This document shows positions 21,600 through 32,469 of a DNA stretch of 64,000 nt, piece by piece (the stretch's first letter is position 1; every line of letters starts with the position of its first letter). This DNA comes from Mesodorylaimus sp. YZB2_4 (taxonomy: Eukaryota; Nematoda; Enoplea; Dorylaimida; Dorylaimidae): NCBI GenBank assembly GCA_030248295.1, contig JASANH010000895.1, positions 620,001 through 684,000 of the forward strand. Reading direction: 5' to 3'. A program made the translations under genes and the position numbers. The notes under the pieces were generated by a model, which saw only the letters and a list, made by a program, of their open reading frames with translations, ran no database searches and was not told the DNA's origin.

Positions 21600-22690
21600 C
21601 CGCCTCGGATTGCTGTAGGGTGCTCAGAAGGGGGTCCACGAAGTAGCCGAAGCGGATGCAACATTGCTGATGGAAATCGATGCGACCATCAAGCAACTTA
21701 CAGTATGCCTCAGCTGCGTCAATAAGGACCGACAACGACTGCACAATCCAGCTCCAGCACTGCACAACCATTCGTTTCATCAAAAGGACCAAGGACATTT
21801 ATCAATAGGAAAGAATTTGGAAGTCACTGAAATCGATGACGCGCGAAGACTGTGGATCAAGCATGTTCAAGCCACAAACTTTGCCGATGTGTTCCATGCC
21901 ATTGCGAAGGGCAAGCGTACACCAGTTCAGAACCATCTGAATATTGGGTTGGATGCAGATGGTATTCTTCGATGCAAAGGTCGATTGACAAATGCGAATT
22001 TGGAAACAGACGCAATCTCTCCAATTCCTCTACCCAAGAAATATTGGTTAACGACATTGGTCATTTGCAGCTTTCATGAAAAACTGCTGCACAGCGGGAC
22101 GAGTCACATATTGTCGCAAATTCGTCACAATTTTTAGATACCATCTGGTAGTTCGGTGGCCCGCCAATGCGTGAAGTCTTGCTTGAAATGCAAACGAGTG
22201 GAAGGTGGTCCATATGTTTCACCTACGATGCCAGCATATCCATCATCCAGAGTTCGCGAATCAGCCCCATTCACGTGGACAGGTTTAGACTACTTCGTAC
22301 AAATCTACGTCAAACGCGATTGAGTAACAGTCCAAGTTTAGGTCGGACTGTTCAATCGCTCAGCTACGAGAGCTATGCACTCGAAATTGGTGAAGGACAT
22401 GTCAGCTGATCAATTTTTTCTTAGCCCTCCGTCGTTTCGTGGCTCGCCGTGGGACACCTTCACACTTTATTTCATACAATGCCACACGATTCAAGTTAGC
22501 CAAGTCAGCCATTGATGAATTGTGGAGAGAACTCACCAAGAATGAAGTGGTTCTCTTCTACATCAACCATTCGGGCATGAAGTTAACATTCATTCCTGAA
22601 CGTGCGCCCTGGATGGGTGGCGTGTATGGATCAACAAATGTTTGTCCACGTTTATAGACGCGACAAATCGATCAACTCTGAACACTGTTT
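21600..22690 (+). pseudogene. Bel/Pao integrase remnant
   Basis: Fragments in order. A zinc-binding N-terminal region: EIDDARRLWIKHVQATNF, LDADGILRCKGRL and FHEKLLHSGTSHILSQIRHN (H..H). Then CLKCKRVEGG and FTWTGLDYF (start of the catalytic core), FVARRGTPSHFISYN and FIPERAPWMGGVYGS. These are hallmark Bel/Pao integrase blocks. Several stops and frameshifts break it. Confidence 0.8.
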
Positions 22691-23640
22691 CCGAATATGC
22701 CCCAACAGGGACTAAACGAAAGAGAAAAGTTTTCGTGCATTTAAGCTGGAATATTACCTGCCACTATACACTTGTGTGCTCAACATTCCGAGCACGCGTT
22801 ACCCAGGCTCCTTGCCGTATGCTGCTTTAGCTAACCGCTGGATTATCTCAGGATATGTGGATCTGGATTATCTCAGGATCTTTCTCGATCACCTTATGTC
22901 ATCCTGGGCTAGTCTGCTCCTAAGGCGCATTAAACCACATGTACTACCATTACCACTTTCATTTTATGAATTTAACTAATAAATGAATTTGCTAATAACA
23001 AATAAAGCAATGTTTCCAATTATAGAACCGTCAGTCCATCTTATTTAGGCGCGGTGTTCCCGCTGTGGTGCGAATTTCACTGATAAGAAGTTTTCAAGAC
23101 AGGGCTCCTGAGAGACTCGACCCATATGGAATATACTTGGCCGATGGATTTTTTCGACCCCATTTTTTTGTGTGCTTCATCGAAAATACCCACAAAACTG
23201 ATTGTTTTTAGCCAAGGTGAAATTTTTTTCGACCTATGTGCGAAATTACAGCACTTTACAGGTGACAAGTGGCCACTTTCGATCTGAAAATTATAACGTC
23301 TCTCTTTGAGGCATTATTAAATTAAAAAATATAGAAATGACCGCTACATTCTCAGGTAGTTTAATCTTTTTTTATGAGTAGCAGTATGAATAGCACCCTG
23401 AGCTGCAAACCAGGTGTCATAGAGATTGAGCAAAATCAAAACAGAGTCACATCCACTAATGCACAAACCAAGCTAGAATTCCAGGCCCTATATTTACAGG
23501 TGGATATTATCGATGATCACTGACCCTCTGCAATCAGTCTTTATTCTCTAAAATAAAACTCACTGGATGATTAGACAAACGTTGATTGTCCTTAGGACAA
23601 ACAATGCCATGCATAGCTTGAAAGTCCTTTTCACACTCTT
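22691..23640. other. No recognisable gene
   Basis: The first 300 bp may be the decayed 3' end of the preceding Bel/Pao copy. The rest is unassigned. Confidence 0.25.
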
Positions 23641-23659
23641 TCATGCTGTCCGCAAAGGT

Positions 23660-25160
23660 TAACGCCCGTTCTGGTTTATCAAAGCCATTCTTCGATAGCC
23701 ACGCTGTCCTTATTTCTGCATATCCTACGTTTCTTCAGAACTCGCTTGGCGAATTGATGCTCCTGTTATCAATACAGAGCAGATTCGCGTTTCTCCCTTT
23801 GGTGGCTTTTTTCACCCGCACTCGCGATGGCTCTGATCACAGCATAACAGCACGTGTCATCCTGAAGATCACCGACCGAACGGTTTTCGTCCGATGGTAC
23901 ACCTATCTTCTAAAGCTGTGACATTTCTTCAGTCCTATGATCTTGCTGATACTATTTCATATATTTCCGAGTCCCGTATCATCAATATTTTGATTGCCGC
24001 GGGATACTCGTATCAAATCTTAGGTGACTCTAGCGTCATAGCGCCTGGAAGGACTCCACTATCTCACATTCTTTCTCGCTCTCTAGGGTGGATCCTCACT
24101 GGAAAAAAAGAATTATCAACTCCCCCCTCGAATCGAATCGATAAACTTTGTCCCACATATAAAATAGATTAGTCCAGTCTGCACTCTTTCGATTCGCACC
24201 TCATAGATAGGGCTGATCTCGCGAAAATCCAAAAACCAGAAAAAGTTGGAGTTCGTGACTTTTGCATCTGATGCCAACAATAAATCCATACCACGTTAGT
24301 TCGGAAATGACCCATACTCCACAATCTCATCTAAGTTTTTCCATGGAAATTCGAAACTGCACAAAACACAGCATCGCTAGATGACTCTTTGGAAACTGTC
24401 GCTACTTTCAGCTCGCGTTTGAAAGAACCCAATTTTCTCTTGTAGTCGCCCAGAGAATGCCCCGCTTATCTAAAATATCAGCTCCTTCATCGGAAATCAT
24501 CAAATTATTCTACCTTGAAACGGAAGCAAAGGCCTATGATCTGCATCAATGCGTAAGTCCAGTATCAAAGAAATTTTCAAATAGAAAATGCGTTGGTAAC
24601 GTACTCGCCCACGGCGATACTCAAGCTGATTATGTCTTCTCAGATGCACAAAATTCAATTTCTAGTTTAAAACCTTCTGTTAATGCGGAGGGCATCATCC
24701 CATGTACCACACATTTGAACAAAGTGGATTTTCCTGCCTCCGCAAAGAATCTAGTACTTTTTTGAAAACGAAACGTATTCCCCAATCCGCTTATTGTCGG
24801 CACTGATGATCGGCTGTAACACATGAGAGTTCCAGCCCATCCTCTATGCGGCAAATAATTTTAGTACCTCCTCGCTTGTTCGCTTGTTACGAAAGCGCTT
24901 CAAGTGTGACCCATTTCCCGCTCAGGTTCTCACTCCTATTCCCGCGTTCCGCTTCACAAAAACGCTTTCTGTCATTCACGCTGAAGTTGACTATCCAGGT
25001 CAAGATGGAACTCAACCTGGGAACAAACTTTCACTGCATCTTGTTCGATCTCATAAATGGCGTATTAAAAATCACTCCTATATCCCTTATAGGGAAACTT
25101 CGCTGGCCGCATCGCTCATCTGGGATCGAGTCCTGCCATACTACGCATCTTGGAGAAATT
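23660..25160 (+). pseudogene. Bel/Pao pol remnant, second copy
   Basis: The frame at 23894-24172 reads RIINILIAAGYSYQILGD then SRSLGWILTGKKEL, the protease-to-reverse-transcriptase linker of Bel/Pao pol (IDILIGADYYWQ...LGW..SG in relatives). At 24880-25000 a second block (RKRFKCDPFPAQVLTPIPAF then EVDYPG) matches the start of the integrase core. Reverse transcriptase between them is deleted or unrecognisable. Many stops. Confidence 0.65.
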
Positions 25161-25394
25161 GCTAATTAGAAAATCGCCATCTTTGAATGCAATGGCCATT
25201 AGTGAAAATTGTCACTTTGGAATACAGACCAGTTACGCAGCGCAGCGTTACCGTCCGGATGTTGCCTGGAGGAACGATTCGTCGCCCTATCTGGAATCAG
25301 TACTTGCTTGAATGCGCAGCCTCATATGCACAACAGTCACATGTATAAAACATGCAGATACCATCTGAGATCTATCTAAACCTTATCTGACCTA
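25161..25394. other. No recognisable gene
   Basis: Short unassigned stretch ending in the TA target of the next element. Confidence 0.3.
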
Positions 25395-26516
25395 TAGTCG
25401 GATTAATCAGCCTAGAGGCACTACGATGCACGGCGCCAGTCTGGCGGGGAGTCCCATGGCCGCGCGAAACACAAAACTAGTAACGAGAGCGCGCCTGAAA
25501 ACATGTTTCTTGTATGCTAACGGTGGGAGAGTTTTAGCAAAAGGACATGTATCCAAGGATTGTCCCGCTCGGCAGGGGTGGATTTTATTGACCTTTTAGG
25601 GCGGGCGGGGGCGGGGTGTAAGGCGGAAAAATTAAGGCTTGCATTGATCACTGCTAGCCTTGGTTGTACATCGGGGCTATCGAATTTTTCGATTGTTGCC
25701 AAAGCATCTTTGTGAAATTCAGGGCGCACATGTATTTTTTCCACATGAACTTTGGAGCATTGAAGTGGGGAATCTGTTGCACTGCTGGCACAAGGTACTT
25801 ATGATCCTGAGTGGCCTTCATTTCTTTCATTTGCAGCGGGATCAGCTTGCAATTTAGGAATAAATTCAAGGTATGCTGCGTGATCCCACATGGACGTTTT
25901 TGAGTGCGTTTTGACGCTAATCCGCCATCCACTCCATCATTCAAATTCAAATCTGTGTTTAACCGGACGAGAACTTCTGGTTTGTTTATGTCTACATCCA
26001 TACTTGTGTCCATGTCAATATAAATACTGGCATCTGGCTCCGTAAACAGCTCGGTGTCCTCATCAGTGTCGCCATGTTAGCTTTCGCGAACTAATAGTAA
26101 TAAAATTATTGGTACTATAAATAGAGTTTTCATGATTTTGATATATCACGACTTGTCCAATTCAGGTACCGTAGCGAATGTTCGCGAAGGACAATTCAGT
26201 CTGCTTAGTGGATGTGCAGTGAGAGGAAAGACAAATTCACTGGACAAAACCGAGCTGGGTTCAAGAACATTGGCTTTTCTGCATTTATCAATTTGCAGAT
26301 GGTCTTCTCGAAGTCATGCGGCTATCTAGAAGGCCTCACGCAAAAAAGGTATCACACATCTGGCGCTAGAAATTCGAAAAAACGCCGCCCCTAGCATACA
26401 TGAAACCTGTTTTCAGGCGCGCGCTCGTCACTAGTTTCGTGTTTCGCGCGGCCATGGGCCTCCCCGCCAGACTGGCGCCGTGCATCGTAGTGCCTCTAGG
26501 CTGACTAATCCGACTA
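25395..26516 (-). mobile_element. 1.12-kb TIR element, copy 1 (TA target duplication)
   Basis: Starts TAGTCGGATTAATCAGCC and ends with the inverse GGCTGACTAATCCGACTA. It is flanked by TA on both sides (25393-25394 and 26517-26518). The TIRs extend about 100 bp (GCCAGTCTGGCGGGGAG, GCGCGCCTGAAAACA and inverses). Copy 2 is at 53741-54870 and is about 95% identical. No transposase is recognised, so it is probably non-autonomous. Confidence 0.85.
25654..26013 (-). CDS. Conserved ORF of the 1.12-kb element (119 aa)
   Basis: Acidic N-terminus (MDTSMDVDINKPEVLVRLN) followed by a basic middle (ASKRTQKRPCGI) and an aromatic-rich end. The last 95 residues are identical, by eye, to the ORF of copy 2 at 53999-54346. 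All visible changes cluster in the first 25 residues. No domain is recognised. It could be a truncated transposase or a captured gene; identity may only reflect youth of the copies. Confidence 0.45.
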   Translation of the reverse strand: MDTSMDVDINKPEVLVRLNTDLNLNDGVDGGLASKRTQKRPCGITQHTLNLFLNCKLIPLQMKEMKATQDHKYLVPAVQQIPHFNAPKFMWKKYMCALNFTKMLWQQSKNSIAPMYNQG

Positions 26517-27162
26517 TACGTCCGTTAGTCCTACCCTGAGTCGTACTAATGTCTTATCTCAATGCGCATTTAAAGGTCAGTCGGAAAGTTTGATCACGCA
26601 TAATAAGGTAGATCTTCGAAGGGGTTTCAAGCGTGGATTTTCCTTCTAATAGAAGGCAGCACCACACTCTCCTTTTTTCGATCTGAACGCAACAGGTCGA
26701 AGACAACAGTCGGAATCTCATGGTCAGTGATCGACGCATAAACACTAGTCTTTTCAAGTTCGAAAAATAATCTATGAACGAAAGAAATCCGCAATTAAAA
26801 AACATCTCCTTCCCCTAATATGGCATCGATATCACAAAACCATAGCTGCAATTAGCTGAAAATTTGAAAAATAAATTTACCTCTGTGGAGGAATGCCATT
26901 AGTATAAAGCCAGTATACAAGGCACGATGCAATGAGATAGAAAGACGACTATTCGCCACCCCTCACCTCCCATTTTATTATGAGCCAGTCAATCGAAAGT
27001 CAAGAATAACAAGATCTAATAGGAGCAGTTTGAATGGATAACATCGTCATTTTAAGTTATACACCGAAGCTATAAGTGATATAAATACTACTGTACGTAT
27101 CTATGGCTATGCACCAAACTTCGCATTTTGGGCCAAGAAAAAATACTCCACAACTTTTTTTA

Positions 27163-27237
27163 CCCAGGCAAGAGTGTAATTCTGCTTTGTATTCGCGCAC
27201 TTTGCTTAAAAGGAAGACGCCTTGAACCAAAGGCTGT
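27163..27237 (-). repeat. Class II tRNA-like block, left arm
   Basis: The reverse strand reads GGTTCAAGGCGTC, then AAGTGCGCGAATAC, aligning with the SINE head at 7871 (GGGTTAGGCGTC...AAGTGCGCAGTTAC). No SINE tail follows. Confidence 0.35.
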
Positions 27238-28621
27238 TAACCTGGCAGACTGATATGTGTGTTGTTCTTTATAGGAAGTATATATAAAAGAACAGCCTTT
27301 TTCTGAGACAAGATTTTCTTGAGGGAACACCTAAACCTTGACAAGTAAAAAACTATGGTAATGAAATTTGTTCGCTCAGTTGTATATGAACAGGTGTATG
27401 GCGGGCGAAGCTTGAGTCAAAAGTGTTCTTGAGTTCTCTATGTGTAAGTACACATGGAAACCAACAGCGTGTTGCTTTGACGATATCGGCCATGTCTCCT
27501 CAACACCTGATAAACTATGGGAAAGTGAAGATATTGAAACTTTAAAAGGGGTTCCCTTCTTCGAATTATTTTCTTAGGCAGAAAAATTCGAATTCGTAAT
27601 GAAGGCAAAAAATCAGTGAGCGGGTAAAACAGCGAACAACATTCAGAAAAAAGTTCAATAGCTTATTTTTCTCAGTCACTTTTAACCTTCAGATTAGGAC
27701 TACGGGTCAGCGAGGTATGGCCAATTTCACAAAAGAAACACGTTCTTTAGTGTATTTTTGCAACATTAGGTAGGATTTGGAAAAATTTCGGACTTCAGTG
27801 TCTGAAATTCTTCCAAATAGGAGAAGCTTTTCATTGCGATTCAAAATTTACTTGAAATGAGAATCCCTTGCAAAAAAAATCTGCACAGAGACATATGGTG
27901 TCACTTACCGTGCGGAAAATAGTTACCATATTCAAGAGACCGATAACAGTGACAATAGCTCCCCGTTGTAGCATTGCTCTAATCATGTAATATTTGATTT
28001 TTATTTTTGCTAGTGATTAAGTCGCACCGAGAAAATTTCATTCGATTTCTATCCACTTCTTGTTCGAATACATATATATATAGGTTTTGTATTAACGGCT
28101 TCGACATTGCATTAAAAATTTTAGATTTGCATATAATCACAAACTTTTAAATTGTTGACTGGGTATGAAAAATTCAGACCTTTTCCTTTAAAAAAAATTC
28201 AAAAGGATGTGAAAGCAAAGAATAAAACTTATCGAAATCTTTTTCCCTACGTTACACTTCGCAGTCAACGCGAGTTAAATCCATCTATCGTTTGCTTATG
28301 CGAATGATAGATTGATCAGCTGAAGCAAGTTTGATGGATTAGCGCGATATAGCCAAAGCAACATGTGGTTTTTCCATGTATTTTTACACATGGGGGACTC
28401 GAAATCAGTTTTGACCCACGCTCCGCTAACCATACACCCATTCATATACAGCTGAGCAAACATATCCCAAAGCCGTAATTCTTCACTTTTACTTTACCTA
28501 CAAGGTTTAGGTGTTCCCTCATAAAAAACCCTTGTCTTGAAAAAGAGCCTGCTCTAGTTGTAGTTATACTTTCTATGAAGAGTCACACACATATCAGTCT
28601 CTTACCATCGCCTGGATCACA

Positions 28622-28692
28622 TCCTTGGGTGCCAGGCGTCAACCCTCACGCAAAATGCGCAATTACAGAGGAGCATTGGACCCTCGCCTAGG
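28622..28692 (+). repeat. Class II tRNA-like block, right arm
   Basis: TGGGTGCCAGGCGTC, then AAAATGCGCAATTAC and GAGCATTGGACCCTCGCC match the SINE head at 7871. It sits at the mirror position of the left-arm block. Confidence 0.4.
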
Positions 28693-29344
28693 TAAAAATG
28701 GTTGTCAAATTTTTCGTAGCCTCAAATGCAATGTTTGGTGGTTGGCTGTAGATATATTCATATATATATTGGGTGAAGCTTTTGTATTTAGCTCGGGATG
28801 ACAGAGTTATTCTTTCAAACTATTCTGATCATGTCACTCTAGACTTTTGATCGACTGGCTGATAAGCAAAGGCCAGGTGAGGGGTGGCGAGCGGTCGTGT
28901 CTTCCCATTGCATTGAGTGTTGTGAATTTGCTCTGTACTTGTGGCGTTTTTATGCGTAGGTATATTGATTCATTAAATCCTGTAGCTATGGTTTTGTAAA
29001 AATAATAATAAATTTGGGAAAAGAGATAATTTTGAACGCGGAATTTTTTACTAATGATTTCTTTAGTCCAAAAGAGACTAGAGTCTATGCATCGATCACT
29101 AAAAATGAGATTCCGATTTTTTACTTCGACCCGCTGCAGTCAGATCGTGAAAAAGGAGGCGGTGGTGCTTCTTTCTATTCAAAGGAAAACCCACGCTTGT
29201 ACTTTTTTCAGAAATTCACATGATTATGTGTGCTGTGGCTTTGATCGAGACCGAATAGTTCAATATAGCAACTACGCTATCGCAGTCATTCACCAAAGCT
29301 TACAACTGGCAGCACGGTACTGAATGTTGGGGGGGGGGGGGGGA

Positions 29345-30065
29345 AGTCCAATACTTCGGTGTTACCTTATCAGAGAATATGAAATTCAGTGATCACGTCT
29401 CCAAAATCTCATCTTCAATCATAATCGGTTCACTGCACAACAAGTTAGGCCAAAACTGTCGACCACAGGTCCTAAAGGAGTCTTCGAAGCCTGTATCTAG
29501 TCTGTCAAATCTACGATCTCATTCTTAGGAAGACATAAATAAATTAGAGCCTACCCAGGCACACGCTTTGCGCATTCTAACTAAAATCTGAACCACAATC
29601 CATGCCACAGCCCTATCATAGTGCGGCTGGAGAACTATGGCCGAACCAAGAAAAATTTCTGAACTGTGTCAATTATACAGTACAATATCTCTTCTGAAAA
29701 AATGCTTACATTCAAAGCTGACTCGAACTGACGGCAGAATTTGGGCTTATTTAATCGAGCGTAAAAAGTTGTGCTCACTTGAGTGTCTTCTCTCTGGAGG
29801 CCTTCATTGCGCCATGAGATCAGTTTCGTTTAATGCATCAATCGCTAAATCCATAGACGATTGATTCAAGATTAAAGGCGGCTGATCACGGTCGTAATAA
29901 ACGCAAAACTTGAGTTTTCAAAAAGGTTCTTATTGTGCTGTAAGCGTCAGCAGACTCTTCAGCCCCATCTCCAATATGCTCAACTGCAACTCATTAGTCG
30001 ACTAGGTGTTGCCAGACTTTTCGCCTTAATCGATCAGTTACTAAATGTCGAAGTTGATGACTGGT
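29345..30065 (+). pseudogene. LINE C-terminal fragment
   Basis: Directly after a 15-G run, the frame reads YFGVTLSENMKFSDHVSKIS then SLHNKLGQNCRPQVLKE. It aligns with the thumb region of the intact-frame LINE at 55539-57740 (FLGVLFSSDMKFSEH...RRKLSRHVPPSVL). Later frames (ISELCQLYSTISLLKK) continue the alignment. Many stops and shifts; probably the same CR1/L2-like family. Confidence 0.7.
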
Positions 30066-31561
30066 AAAAATGTTGTTTGAACACAAGAAATCATGCAAAA
30101 CCTACATAAAAATGACATGTTCCAGATGCACTCGCACATTTTGCTCTTGTATGCCCTAGGAGGGGGGGGGGTGGATAGGTGGCATATATGGGAAGTGTAC
30201 AGCGCTAGAGCCAGGAGGTCGCTTCGCCCCCCTTCCGCAACAGTTTGTGACTGCAGCGAAAGCAGGTGCGGGGTCGCGCGCCGCTGCCATCACTGAGGTG
30301 TACAGTATTTAGACGGTAAAGAATCAAATCCTAGGGCCTGTCATGGTGCTGGTAGGGTGAGATTTCGCTCACTATATTATATGCGTCAGATTATTTTGTA
30401 AAAATCTTATCGGAAGTGAATGATCGTCTGCTGTTATAAATATTACTAAAGTCGTTTCATAATGAAAAGGAGAGATTGACAGTCACTAACGATGGTCGGG
30501 ATTTCATGCAATTATTTGTTTCATTTGCCCCTCCAGTACAAATATTTCCCAATGAACGGCGACGGCTTTCAAATTGCATGAGGCGGTTGGCGAGCGTGTA
30601 TTTGGTGGAAAGAGCTATCCCGAGTTCTTCATGACGCATGGGTCGCATGCGGAAAGAAATGGTCGAGGTACAGTATAATTTTTACTATATGGCAAATCCA
30701 AATTTTAATCTCGCCACCTTTTTGGAACGTGGGCTGTCGGCGTGATCGCATTTGCTCGTATGTGGATCGCATGTGGAGATATTACGAGCGACATTGCATT
30801 GATATTCAATGGAGTGTACAGTATGGGCTCGCTGTTTGGTGGGTGCGTCCAGCGGACATTTTTGCAAATATCGGTCAGCGATTTACCTGCACCAACGAAT
30901 TGAATTTCCTTCCGTGCCCAGTCAAACGGCTAAACAATTGGAATTTCATTATTAGCTGGATGTAAGTAACTGAATAGTTCATAGCTCGTGATAGTCTAGG
31001 CATGCACGTTTTTCCAATTTCTCACAGGAACAGGAGGACGAACTTGGGCAGCATCACGATACACCTGCAAACTTGGAGCTGAAAACGCGCAATCGAATAT
31101 GCTATAGCTTTTGATTTAAAATGAAATAACTCGAACGAGTCAGGAAACGATTCCAATTTCATCGCTGAAAAAGTTTGACGTAAGACTGTCAGAGTCGAAC
31201 AGCTACCTAACGTTTTTACACACTGCCGGATCAACTAATAAGAAATAAATGTGCTGGGAGATCAAGCAAATATACATAGAGTTGAATGTACCAAGGTACT
31301 GGAAAGCGACGTGAAAATTCGAGCAGGGCGGCAGTGTACGACCAATATTGTGTGCGGAGAAAGTCGCGCGACCGCGCACCTGCTTTCGTTGCAGCGCTGT
31401 GTCACTTCCCATAAATGCGTGGGGGAGCGGGGGGGGGTTACTGACGAAGGATTTGAAAAAAAACGTGAAGTGTAGTATGCATGAACCCGTAAGCCTATTC
31501 ATCAGTTTCCCCCTTCCTTTCCTCTTATCTGCGAAGCGTCAATTTTTCAGATAGGCCTATA
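30066..31561. other. No assignable gene
   Basis: Contains G10 (30162) and G9 (31429) runs. A possible exon at 30729-30963 (plus strand, ends at a GTAAGTAAC donor) reads MGCRRDRICSYVDRMWRYYE and has several Cys, but no acceptor or family could be fixed. Confidence 0.25.
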
Positions 31562-32469
31562 TCAGCTTTTTTCGAGTTCATTCTGTGCTGAGTAAGTATT
31601 AATTGTTATCGGAACAGATGATACATACTTTTTCAAAGTTTCTATCTTTCCCTCGAAATAAAAGCAGCAAATTTCTTTTTCGTTTTTCAAAACAGCGAAG
31701 GCCAGCTTTTTGCTCTGCGACCTGTCGTAGTAAGTTTTTCCGTCTACTACGCCCATAATCGATCATCGCTCGGATGAGACTTTGGATTCAGACTGGGTTT
31801 CGGACTTAAATTCGCGTCAGGACGAGCAGGATTTGCGATTTATCGGCGCTCGTTTTGAATTTGAATTTCGTGCAGCTCTTGACGTCGCCGCCGTTCTTCT
31901 TCGTCCATCGCGAGACGACGCTTTCGTTCTTCGTCTTAAAGTCGCTCCTGAAGGGCTTGAAGGTGTGCTGCAGTTCGACGTCCATATCGTTGAGCTTGGC
32001 AGACAATTAGTCGAAAAAGGCAACTTCTTCTGCGAATCCTTTCGTTTTTTCGTTATCGGAAATTTCAACAAACGCACCGTAGCGGGACTCGTACAATTAA
32101 AAGTTTCGATGTAGTTTGCTTTGAGCGATTTTCATAATCGTCTTAATATTCGGAACATCGGCGATCGTGCACTTCAGCGCCGCGGCGAGATCGGCGGTCG
32201 ATTCAACCAATTGCAAGACGTCTTTCAGACAATTCCGAGCAGGACCGAGTTGCTGTCGAATCTTTGACGCTATTTTACAAATCACACGCTGTCTTCCGGC
32301 CACGAGCCAGTTGATGAAGTGCGAGTCGAGATCGCAGGTCGTAACCACGTTCTGCTACCACTGTTGCTCTGGTCGGCATTACTCGGTTTATATGCGTTTT
32401 ATATGCCAGCAGTATGAAAAAGAGAAGCATCAGAAACAAATTTCCACTCGTAAATTCCAGTTTTGACAA
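31562..32469 (-). pseudogene. Frame-broken unknown gene with N-terminal membrane segment
   Basis: Right to left: an ATG at 32469, a hydrophobic stretch (NLFLMLLFFILLAY), then after a frame change DSHFINWLVAGRQRVICKIA and SKIRQQLGPARNCLKD, then further blocks to 31808. A separate 64-aa frame (31562-31756, MGVVDGKTYYDRSQSKKLAF) follows. Frames overlap and switch, so it is either decayed or has small introns. No family is recognised. It lies on the upstream side of the polB locus but its link to it is unknown. Confidence 0.3.

Larger units (their letters stand above)
26575..29240. repeat. Large imperfect palindrome (arms about 0.9 kb)
   Basis: Arms 26575-27510 and 28360-29240 are inverted, diverged copies. 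Paired blocks include CGCCACCCCTCACCT (26956 and inverse at 28879), GGGAACACCTAAACCTTG (27322, inverse 28503), CACACATATCAGTCT and GTATATGAA.(A/G)GGTGTATGG. The outer parts of both arms encode the same peptide block (VYASIT..EIP then SDR.K). Each arm also carries a class II tRNA-like block. A TATATAAAAG box near 27283 could be a promoter. No target duplication was identified. Confidence 0.65.
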
